A DNA stretch of 7,182 nucleotides from Actinomycetes bacterium. Its GTDB lineage: Bacteria > Actinomycetota > Acidimicrobiia > Acidimicrobiales > Acidimicrobiaceae. A program made the position numbers and the translations under genes. The notes below the pieces were generated by a model. That model did not search any database and was not told where the DNA came from. It saw only the letters and a list, made by a program, of their open reading frames with translations. Every line of letters begins with the position of its first letter. The first letter of the stretch is position 1. The stretch spans positions 1 to 7,182 of the forward strand of contig JAJYGZ010000324.1 of the NCBI GenBank assembly GCA_021790495.1, in the 5' to 3' direction. Shown one piece after another: positions 1 through 5,015 of this stretch.

Positions 1-188
1 GAACCAGGCAGTGGCCAAGGCGCGACCCGGTGCGACATCCCTAGACGCGGGGCCTTTTGGTGGCATGCTCGGGTTGCGATGGCCAATGATGGTCGCCGTG
101 GGGGCGAAGGTGCTTCTCTAAGGCCTTTCCGCGCCCCCGTCGGGCCTGTGCGAGAGGGCTCTCTAGGGCCAGCTATTTACTCGGCGTG

Positions 189-211
189 TCCTGGTGGGGT
201 TGCGACCAGGA
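189..211 (-). terminator. Hairpin downstream of the first universal stress gene
   Basis: A perfect 7-bp inverted repeat (TCCTGGT / ACCAGGA) with a 9-base loop begins 25 bases past the usp1 stop codon on the minus strand. No run of T follows it, so it is not a textbook intrinsic terminator; a structural 3' end or a U-less terminator is possible. The remainder of 1-235 shows no gene I can support: the frame open on the plus strand from the left edge to 315 is low-complexity and runs antisense into usp1. Confidence 0.4.
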
Positions 212-235
212 GTCATGTCCTGCGGGCGCCATCGC

Positions 236-676
236 CTAGGGGTGCGGGGCGTGGATTACCACTACCGGAAATACCGCATGGTGGACCAATTGCTGGGAGA
301 CCGACCCCAGCATAAGCCCGGTAAACCCGCCGTGGCCCCGAGATCCAACAACGAGCATGTCGGCGAGTTTTCCCCGCTCGATGAGCGCCAAAGCTGGTGG
401 TCCCTGCAAAAGAAGGGCCTCGATTTTCAACGCCGGGTAGGTCGCTCTTGCAGCAGCTTCTACCTTGTCAAGGAGGGCCTTAGCGTCTTTTTCGAAATCG
501 TCGAGCTGAGCCACAAAGCCGCCGTATCCCATGTTCGGCAAACTCCAAACGTATGCGATCTCAAGCACAGCGTTGCGAATTGTGGCTTCATTCGCCGCCC
601 ATGCCAAGGCGCGTTCAGATGCTGGCGAACCGTCGATACCTACGACAACTCGCCCCTTGGAGCTAACTTCTACCAT
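236..676 (-). CDS. Universal stress protein (UspA family), usp1
   Basis: This is a 146-residue single-domain UspA-fold protein, the usual length for the family; such cytoplasmic proteins generally dimerise and are induced by starvation, hypoxia or other stress. The first strand carries the VGIDGS signature with Asp15. The ATP-binding motif G-x2-G-x9-G-S is complete near the C-terminus (Gly111, Gly114, Gly124, Ser125), so this is predicted to be an ATP-binding member. The ATG start is supported by AGGAG six bases upstream. The gene lies downstream of, and co-directional with, the DosR-like regulator but 232 bases away, so it probably has its own promoter; a candidate regulator site lies 98 bases upstream of the start. 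In mycobacteria several Usp genes belong to the DosR regulon, which makes a similar arrangement here plausible but unproven. Its exact physiological role cannot be read from the sequence. Confidence 0.95.
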   Translation of the reverse strand: MVEVSSKGRVVVGIDGSPASERALAWAANEATIRNAVLEIAYVWSLPNMGYGGFVAQLDDFEKDAKALLDKVEAAARATYPALKIEALLLQGPPALALIERGKLADMLVVGSRGHGGFTGLMLGSVSQQLVHHAVFPVVVIHAPHP

Positions 677-682
677 CTCTGT

Positions 683-687
683 CTCCT
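683..687 (-). promoter_or_regulatory. Ribosome binding site of usp1
   Basis: AGGAG on the minus strand lies six bases before the ATG at 676. It overlaps a small inverted repeat (TCCTA-AC-TAGGA, 683-694 plus strand strictly spanning its arms), which could partly occlude the site in the mRNA. Confidence 0.7.
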
Positions 688-773
688 AACTAGGAACTGC
701 CTCGCATTAACCCGTAATCTTTAGCTTGGGTGTTAAATTTCGCTTCTGTCATAGCCGAACTTCCAAAATTGCC

Positions 774-787
774 GGGTCCAAAGTCAC
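774..787. promoter_or_regulatory. Candidate DosR-like regulator site upstream of usp1
   Basis: GGGTCCAAAGTCAC differs at one base from 2834-2847, upstream of the cytochrome b operon. Compared with the 14-base core of the mycobacterial DosR box (GGGACTWWAGTCCC) it matches at 11 positions. It lies 98 bases upstream of the usp1 start, in the gap 677-908, which otherwise shows nothing I can identify. A one-mismatch pair of 14-mers is expected several times by chance in a window of this size, so the placement and the resemblance to the known box, not the repeat alone, carry the argument. Confidence 0.35.
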
Positions 788-908
788 ATTCACCTCAGAG
801 TTGTGCGTCGAATCAACCTCAAGACAATCGGCGTTGCCCATTCCCGCTTCACTCATCGTCGACTAGCGTGGCTGAAACGCGGGTGGCGGGCGACGCCGAG
901 TCTTTAAC

Positions 909-1565
909 TCAGCCTGGATCCTTGAGCCGTTTGCGCTCCGATAGCCGGGCCGCGTAAGCTGCGGCCTCGCTGCGATGTCCCATTCCGAGCTTGGCGAGCA
1001 TGTTTGATACGTAGTTCTTTACGGTCTTTTCCGCCAAGTACATCGACTCTGCAATTTCGCGATTGGTCATGCCCTCTGAGATCAAATCGAGTATCTTTTT
1101 CTCCTGCGGCGAGAGCTTGGATATCAGGTCGTCCTCAATCGCCGGCGAGCGGAGCCGTTGCAAGACGCGTGCGGTAACGGCCGGATCCAGGAGAGACTCT
1201 CCGCGCGCGACCCTTCGGATCGCATCGACAAGAGCATTACTCCTAATCTGCTTGAGGAGATAGCCGGAGGCTCCGGCCAAAATCGCCGAAAAAAGTGCCT
1301 CGTCATCGGAGTAGGAAGTGAGCATGAGGCACGCGATTTCCGGGTGAAGCGACTTGACATCTCGGCACAGTTCGATTCCGTCGCCATCGGGTAGGCGGAC
1401 GTCGAGGATCATGACATCGGGGCGGGCAACCTCGAATCGTGCCAGTGCTTCGGAGACCGAACCAGCTTCGCCGACAACGTTGAGGTCCTCCTCAAGCTCG
1501 ATGAGGCTTACCAGTCCCCGCCTAACTACCTCGTGGTCATCGACCAAGAATACTCTGATACCCAC
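909..1565 (-). CDS. devR: DosR/DevR-like response regulator (NarL/LuxR family)
   Basis: This 218-residue two-domain transcription regulator has an N-terminal receiver domain (about 1-120) and a C-terminal LuxR-type helix-turn-helix (about 151-210). Receiver residues are intact: acidic pair Asp9/Asp10, phospho-acceptor Asp55 (in LDVRLPDG), Thr83, Tyr102 and Lys105. The recognition helix reads EKTVKNYVS, with Lys180, Lys183 and Asn184 at the positions that contact DNA in Mycobacterium tuberculosis DosR (one-residue offset). From memory of that protein, long stretches agree throughout, including VFLVDDHEVVRRGLV and LLAKLGM-like segments. The start is GTG, with TAAGG eight bases upstream. It is divergent from usp2 across 183 bases that contain a perfect palindrome. 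DosR controls hypoxia and dormancy genes in mycobacteria when phosphorylated by DosS or DosT; no sensor kinase is present here, so it is either unpaired or its kinase lies elsewhere. The regulatory target is inferred. Confidence 0.93.
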   Translation of the reverse strand: MGIRVFLVDDHEVVRRGLVSLIELEEDLNVVGEAGSVSEALARFEVARPDVMILDVRLPDGDGIELCRDVKSLHPEIACLMLTSYSDDEALFSAILAGASGYLLKQIRSNALVDAIRRVARGESLLDPAVTARVLQRLRSPAIEDDLISKLSPQEKKILDLISEGMTNREIAESMYLAEKTVKNYVSNMLAKLGMGHRSEAAAYAARLSERKRLKDPG

Positions 1566-1573
1566 ATTGATAA

Positions 1574-1578
1574 CCTTA
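1574..1578 (-). promoter_or_regulatory. Ribosome binding site deciding the GTG start of the regulator
   Basis: TAAGG on the minus strand lies eight bases before GTG at 1565. A nearby ATG at 1567 is in another frame, so GTG is the initiation codon. The resulting N-terminus matches the start of known DosR proteins. Confidence 0.65.
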
Positions 1579-1684
1579 GCGAACTCGACCGGTCGCGGTT
1601 ACGCCATTTTGCTATCGGCCAGCCCGAGTGGTTAGGATTTTGGCGGCCGGTTCGCGCCGGGCCTTCGATCTTGCTCGCACTCAG

Positions 1685-1704
1685 TGGGCGACAATTGTCG
1701 CCCA
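1685..1704. promoter_or_regulatory. Perfect 20-bp palindrome, candidate operator between regulator and usp2
   Basis: TGGGCGACAATTGTCGCCCA is identical to its own reverse complement over all 20 bases. It sits in the divergent region, 44 bases before the usp2 GTG and 119 bases before the regulator GTG. The length equals the mycobacterial DosR box (TTSGGGACTWWAGTCCCSAA), and 14 of 20 positions agree. A perfect 20-bp palindrome has roughly a 1% chance of arising at random in a window this long. Binding by the adjacent regulator, and therefore autoregulation plus control of usp2, is inferred. Confidence 0.65.
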
Positions 1705-1735
1705 GGCTGAGAGATTTCGGATTCGCCGATGATTT

Positions 1736-1741
1736 GGGAGG
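1736..1741 (+). promoter_or_regulatory. Strong ribosome binding site fixing the usp2 start
   Basis: GGGAGG lies seven bases before GTG at 1749. The reading frame is open upstream as far as 1533, but those codons would overlap the divergent regulator; this site places the start at 1749, where the Usp homology begins. Confidence 0.85.
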
Positions 1742-1748
1742 TTCGAAA

Positions 1749-2189
1749 GTGGCAATCGGAAAGATTCTCGTTGGCGTCGACGGGTCGCTCGCATCCGAGG
1801 CGGCGATGCGCTGGTCGATCGATCTAGCAAGATCGCTGGGTGCCGAGCTTATCGTCCTGCACTCCTTGGGCCTGCTCTCCTCCTTGCATCACGGCGAGAT
1901 GATTGCAACCGAGTTGCACCGCGGGGCGATCGTGGAGGAGTTTGAGAGCGAGTGGTGCGCGCCTTTGCTCACCAGCGGCGTCGATTACCAAACCATAGTT
2001 GCCGACGGAAATCCCGTTTCAGCGATTTTGGACGTCGCAGCGCGCCTGGATGCGGACATCATCGTGCTAGGCTCTCGCGGCCACAATATCTTGGCTCCCT
2101 TGCTCGGGTCAACGAGTCATCAGGTGGCACAGAGATCCACTCGAGCAGTGGTAATTATTCCCCCCGCGACCCAGGAGTCGCCGGATTGA
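1749..2189 (+). CDS. Universal stress protein (UspA family), usp2
   Basis: This 146-residue single-domain UspA-fold protein is the same length as usp1 but clearly diverged from it. The N-terminal strand is KILVGVDGS with Asp11. The C-terminal nucleotide-binding loop is GSRGHN, followed by GST, but the second spacing is eight residues (Gly111 to Gly120) rather than the canonical nine, so the ATP motif is one residue short. Whether it still binds nucleotide is open. The GTG start follows an excellent Shine-Dalgarno sequence. The gene is transcribed divergently from the DosR-like regulator, and a perfect palindrome lies between them, so regulation by that protein is likely. The frame after its TGA stays open as far as 2534, discussed separately. 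A cytoplasmic stress or dormancy role is inferred from the family and the neighbourhood. Confidence 0.93.
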   Translation: MAIGKILVGVDGSLASEAAMRWSIDLARSLGAELIVLHSLGLLSSLHHGEMIATELHRGAIVEEFESEWCAPLLTSGVDYQTIVADGNPVSAILDVAARLDADIIVLGSRGHNILAPLLGSTSHQVAQRSTRAVVIIPPATQESPD

Positions 2190-2327
2190 ACCTTTCGAGG
2201 TTCTCCGACCCGACAAATCCGGCCCGTAGCGGAGGCCTCAGGCAGGGACTGTCCGACTGCCGTCAAGCCTGCTTTTTGCCAACTCGACGATTATTCGGCT
2301 CGCATCGCCACATCTGGTTCAAGTCCG

Positions 2328-2534
2328 ATGAGGGCATTTTCACTTGCAGTCGAGTGGCACGCCTCCTTCAAGCAATACGGCAATGACGACGTGGCGGGGC
2401 TCCAAAGATATGAAGCGCACCCGCCGGGAAGGACAGGCGCGGACAAAGATGTCCTCGAAGATCTCGCAGCGCTAAAGAGCGAAGTGGCGGATTTGATAAG
2501 GTCGCACGTCGTTGAAGATCGGGGCAGAGCTTAG
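2328..2534 (+). CDS. Doubtful small hypothetical protein (68 aa)
   Basis: I do not recognise this reading frame. It starts with ATG and ends with TAG. The C-terminal half (about residues 40-66) is charged and could form an amphipathic helix (VLEDLAALKSEVADLIRSHV), which is the only protein-like feature. No Shine-Dalgarno sequence precedes the ATG. The frame is the same as that of usp2 and has no stop from just after the usp2 TGA, so it could be a remnant of a longer coding sequence, a small independent gene, or a chance open frame. No homologue comes to mind. Confidence 0.22.
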   Translation: MRAFSLAVEWHASFKQYGNDDVAGLQRYEAHPPGRTGADKDVLEDLAALKSEVADLIRSHVVEDRGRA

Positions 2535-2650
2535 GTTGCCCTAGGCGATCGAGCAGCGAAGCGACATGGCCCTCATTCGCGGGGCTGGCTGCCAAGAGCG
2601 GTCGGATCCGATGTGGTGCCGTGGCGCGCAGGTCGGTCGAGATAGATCAT

Positions 2651-2677
2651 TGGTTGGACTCCGTGGGGGTCCAACCA
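2651..2677 (+). terminator. Stable hairpin in the intergenic region
   Basis: TGGTTGGAC at 2651-2659 and GTCCAACCA at 2669-2677 form a perfect 9-bp stem with a 9-base loop that can pair further inside by one G-C and one G-U. No T tract follows. It may end transcription from the usp2 side, or be part of a structured leader or small RNA; the sequence does not decide. Confidence 0.45.
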
Positions 2678-2809
2678 GTTCATGGAGCGCCACTACCTGT
2701 GATACTGTTGGCATCATTGGCATCCACGCGAGCCGGTTGGCCGTCGGTCGGCCTGGAATCTTTGGCTCTATGACGACGTATCGCCCGATCTGATTATCTG
2801 GTTGCCAGG

Positions 2810-2816
2810 TCGGGAC
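2810..2816 (+). promoter_or_regulatory. Possible DosR-type half site
   Basis: TCGGGAC matches seven of eight bases of the left half of the DosR box (TTSGGGAC), but the right half is not recognisable. Its GGGAC begins 22 bases, about two helical turns, before the GGGTC of the site at 2834-2847. That is compatible with tandem sites, but the match is short. Confidence 0.22.
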
Positions 2817-2833
2817 GTATTCTGTGGTTTTAT

Positions 2834-2847
2834 GGGTCGAAAGTCAC
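2834..2847. promoter_or_regulatory. Candidate DosR-like regulator site upstream of the cytochrome b operon
   Basis: GGGTCGAAAGTCAC is the near-identical partner of 774-787, with one base different. It matches 10 to 11 of 14 positions of the DosR core depending on strand, and lies 84 bases before the TTG start of the small membrane protein. If real, it ties the cytochrome b operon to the same regulator as usp1. Confidence 0.35.
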
Positions 2848-2911
2848 TTAGTTTGCAGGGAAAAATCGGTGAAGATTTAGCTATTCGATACGTTTCGTAG
2901 TTCGATTCAAG

Positions 2912-2922
2912 AAAGGCGGTGA
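2912..2922 (+). promoter_or_regulatory. Extended Shine-Dalgarno sequence setting a TTG start
   Basis: AAAGGCGGTGA matches 10 of 11 bases of the sequence complementary to the 16S rRNA 3' end (AAAGGAGGTGA). A possible GTG at 2919 lies inside it and cannot be the start. The first well-spaced in-frame start is TTG at 2931, eight bases downstream. Confidence 0.7.
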
Positions 2923-2930
2923 GTCTGAAG

Positions 2931-3116
2931 TTGGCAATTGCGGCACTGATCCCAATATTCGCCAGTCTTATAAATCTTGACCACCCCGGGCACTATATTA
3001 CAGTCGGGGTCATCTCTATATCGGTGGCCAACTTCGTGGTTGTCGTGCTGATGGTGGTCGTATTTTTGCTGGCAATCTTTTTGCGCTTCCCCAAAAGCAA
3101 GGAGCACCAGGCATGA
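2931..3116 (+). CDS. Small membrane protein, first gene of the cytochrome b operon
   Basis: I do not recognise a named family. The 61-residue product (65 if GTG at 2919 is used) has a short hydrophobic N-terminal segment (about 2-16), a polar turn with two histidines (DHPGHY, His18 and His21), and a long hydrophobic stretch (about 22-51) rich in Val, Ile and Leu. It ends in a basic tail (RFPKSKEHQ), consistent with a cytoplasmic C-terminus. One or two membrane helices are possible. TTG at 2931 is preferred because an extended Shine-Dalgarno sequence ends eight bases upstream. Its TGA overlaps the ATG of the cytochrome b gene (ATGA), so the two are very probably translated in a coupled way. 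A role as an accessory or assembly subunit of that cytochrome is inferred from this overlap alone. Confidence 0.75.
   Translation: MAIAALIPIFASLINLDHPGHYITVGVISISVANFVVVVLMVVVFLLAIFLRFPKSKEHQA
3099..3104 (+). promoter_or_regulatory. Ribosome binding site of the cytochrome b gene
   Basis: AAGGAG lies eight bases before ATG at 3113, inside the end of the upstream coding sequence. The downstream gene therefore has its own site in addition to coupling through the ATGA overlap. Confidence 0.8.
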
Positions 3117-4717
3117 CCACTTTTCTGGACGACAAGAGTCGCGAGACTATCGTAAGCGGACTCCCTGAGGACCACGACATGTGGACCAACAAGGTCCGCC
3201 GCAAGTTTTACGGAAAACTCCCGCCGGAGAAGCTTCTTCCGGATCGCCAGCCATCGTATGTCTCGTCATGGATATACGTCTTTGGAGTCTTGACGGTTTC
3301 GGCGCTGGTCGTGGTGCTTCTTTCGGGAGCTATCCTCGCCTTCAAAGGTCCCTCCTGGTGGCACGAGTCGGGCGAGGGCCACTTTGTCAACTCGCTGCAC
3401 CTATGGAGTGTGGAATTTTTCTTCTTCTTCATGGTCATCCACCTGTGGGGCAAGTTCTTTATGGCCTCATGGCGCGGTAAGCGAGCCATGACATGGGTTA
3501 CCGGAATGCTGGCATTTTTAGCTTCGGTTGGCACGGCCTTTACCGGCTACCTGTCGCAGCTTAACTTCGATTCGCAATGGATCTCCACCCAGGCTAAGGA
3601 TGGCCTTAACGCCGCAGGCGTCGGGTCCTTCTTCAACGTCCTCAACTTTGGACAGATGCTGATGTGGCACATCGTGCTTCTTCCATTGGTGGTCGGAATC
3701 ATTGTGGGAATCCATGTTGTCATGGTGCGTCTCCGCGGAGTAGTGCATCCTTTCCCGCCCAAGGGCGCCAAGACGCACCCGGCGGACGACATGCCCTGGA
3801 CCGGCAAGTACCGACGTTACGACATCTTGAAGGAGGGGACGATCGCCATGGCTATCGTTCTCATTCTCACCATCTTGTTTTCAGTGGTGTTTTCCTCTCC
3901 GGACGAGAAGTCGATAACGCTGCAATCTTGGGCCCAAAACGATCCCATCGACTTCGTGACGACAGCCACGAGCGAGCTGGCGGGCACCTCGGTATCCGCG
4001 GCTTACAGCTACCCCTATAACTACGTTCCCGACGCCGGGCAAAAGCTGGGCCCGTTCTCGCTTCCGTCGATCTTCGGTGTGACGATTCCTGTCAACCCGG
4101 CGCAAGACTTCGTTCTCAAGCCGCTTGAAACCGTTGTGTACAACCCTGCGCTGACATCTGCGCTGCAGAGTTACAACAGCGCAAGCACCGCGCAACAGAC
4201 CAGTTGGTTGGACAACTACACCAAGGCGCTTGACAAGGCCACGGCTTCTGGTGGTCAAGTGATCGTGCGAAACGGTACTTACGGTCCGGTTCCCGAGATG
4301 ATGTCGTCATTGCTGGTAATGGCGCGCTCGGGAGGGCTCGATACCTCCTTGCTTTCGGGAAATGGCTTTTACGGCACGGACTATACCAAGCCGTTGCTTT
4401 TCCTGGCCGATAGTGGCTATATGGCTGGTATCGCCCAAGCGCAGCATTTGACGGGCTCGCAGTGGGGAATGATGAATGAGACGGGCAACTATCCAGGTCA
4501 GGCCTGGTTGTGGCTTTACACCTTCTTTTATCAGATCAAGCCGATGTCCACTTCCGGCAATGCCGATGTGTTGGTTTGGGCGTTGATGATCGGGCTGTCG
4601 GGGATCATGGTCGCTGTGCCGTTTATTCCTGGCCTGCGCGCTATCCCGGAAAAGACCAAGCTTTATCGCTTCATTTGGAAGGACTACTATCGCGATGAAG
4701 AATCCAAGAAGGTTTAG
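3113..4717 (+). CDS. Divergent cytochrome b (bc1/b6f-type) with a large extracytoplasmic insertion
   Basis: This is a 534-residue membrane protein. Four N-terminal helices (about 53-75, 93-116, 127-147, 184-206) form a cytochrome b/b6 core with all four haem-ligand histidines: His96 and His110 in helix B, His186 and His201 in helix D. The 15-residue separation in helix D is the b6f-type spacing. TWVTG after helix B also matches b6. A fifth helix (about 243-262) and a sixth (about 484-505, ending VPFIPGLRAIP) resemble helices E and F of subunit IV. Between them lie about 220 soluble residues (263-483) in place of the short ef loop. The PEWY motif is absent, and the GYxLPW motif of the cd loop has become GYLSQLN. 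No cysteine is present, so there is no b6-type covalent haem. No Rieske or cytochrome c gene adjoins it. Haem-mediated electron transfer across the membrane is likely; normal quinol oxidation is doubtful. Confidence 0.9.
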   Translation: MTTFLDDKSRETIVSGLPEDHDMWTNKVRRKFYGKLPPEKLLPDRQPSYVSSWIYVFGVLTVSALVVVLLSGAILAFKGPSWWHESGEGHFVNSLHLWSVEFFFFFMVIHLWGKFFMASWRGKRAMTWVTGMLAFLASVGTAFTGYLSQLNFDSQWISTQAKDGLNAAGVGSFFNVLNFGQMLMWHIVLLPLVVGIIVGIHVVMVRLRGVVHPFPPKGAKTHPADDMPWTGKYRRYDILKEGTIAMAIVLILTILFSVVFSSPDEKSITLQSWAQNDPIDFVTTATSELAGTSVSAAYSYPYNYVPDAGQKLGPFSLPSIFGVTIPVNPAQDFVLKPLETVVYNPALTSALQSYNSASTAQQTSWLDNYTKALDKATASGGQVIVRNGTYGPVPEMMSSLLVMARSGGLDTSLLSGNGFYGTDYTKPLLFLADSGYMAGIAQAQHLTGSQWGMMNETGNYPGQAWLWLYTFFYQIKPMSTSGNADVLVWALMIGLSGIMVAVPFIPGLRAIPEKTKLYRFIWKDYYRDEESKKV

Positions 4718-4750
4718 AGCGCGATAAGAGATCAGCTGTATGTCTATTGG

Positions 4751-4793
4751 GAGCCCGGCTCGCGGTTTTGAAAGAAGTCGCGTGGCCGGGCTC
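4751..4793 (+). terminator. GC-rich hairpin ending the cytochrome b operon
   Basis: GAGCCCGGC (4751-4759) and GCCGGGCTC (4785-4793) pair perfectly over nine bases. After a small internal loop, CGCG pairs with CGCG (4761-4764 with 4779-4782), leaving a 14-base loop. It starts 33 bases after the cytochrome b stop. No U tract follows, but U-less terminators are common in actinobacteria. The converging phoU gene lies further downstream, so it separates the two units. Confidence 0.6.
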
Positions 4794-4968
4794 TCGATGG
4801 ATTAAGTGGTGCTGCGTAGCCGAACTGGAATCTGGTTGGCTCGCGTATCCGAACTTGGGTCTTGGGCGCCCGCTTGAGACCGGCATCGATAAATGGCTGG
4901 GCGAAGCTCGGGACGTCGCCACGTCATTGCAGACGAGCGCCAACCCCGGCCCCAAGGGCGAAAGCAAC

Positions 4969-4997
4969 GGCTTCGCTGTGGCCAGGGTGGCGAAGCC
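4969..4997 (-). terminator. Hairpin downstream of phoU
   Basis: GGCTTCGC and GCGAAGCC form a perfect 8-bp stem around a 13-base loop, starting 18 bases past the phoU stop on the minus strand. Only three consecutive T follow a few bases later, so it is a weak intrinsic terminator at best. Confidence 0.45.
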
Positions 4998-5015
4998 TGG
5001 AACCATTGGTTGGTT

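Larger units (their letters stand above)
2190..2930. other. Long intergenic region between usp2 and the cytochrome b operon
   Basis: This stretch of about 740 bases holds one doubtful small reading frame (2328-2534), a 9-bp-stem hairpin (2651-2677), a short GC hairpin (2739-2753, GGCCG / CGGCC), a tandem 9-base near-repeat of TTGGCATC(A/C) at 2708-2725, and candidate regulator sites at 2810-2847. The last 80 bases are A+T-richer and presumably hold the operon's promoter, but I could not fix a convincing -35/-10 pair: TTTGCA at 2852 has only poor -10 partners. No tRNA, known riboswitch or long conserved gene was recognised. Confidence 0.5.
4718..5015. other. Intergenic region between converging cytochrome b and phoU genes
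   Basis: These 298 bases contain the operon hairpin at 4751-4793 and a second inverted repeat at 4969-4997 near the phoU end. Overlapping open frames exist on both strands but have no ribosome binding site and no protein-like composition, so I see no gene in it. Confidence 0.6.

Noticed and set aside
1..315. Frame open from the left edge on the plus strand, with an internal ATG at 79
   Set aside because: It has no ribosome binding site, is rich in Gly, Arg and Pro as expected from G+C-rich antisense, and overlaps the convincing usp1 gene.
194..724. 176-codon plus-strand frame antisense to usp1
   Set aside because: It is the reverse-strand shadow of usp1, whose family motifs are complete; its own product resembles nothing.
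1533..1748. N-terminal extension of usp2
   Set aside because: It would overlap the divergent regulator, adds residues foreign to the Usp fold, and is contradicted by GGGAGG placed seven bases before the GTG at 1749.
1738..1751. Third copy of the shared motif (GGTTCGAAAGTGG) at the usp2 start
   Set aside because: It matches only about 10 of 13 bases and lies over the ribosome site and start codon, so chance similarity is more likely than an operator.
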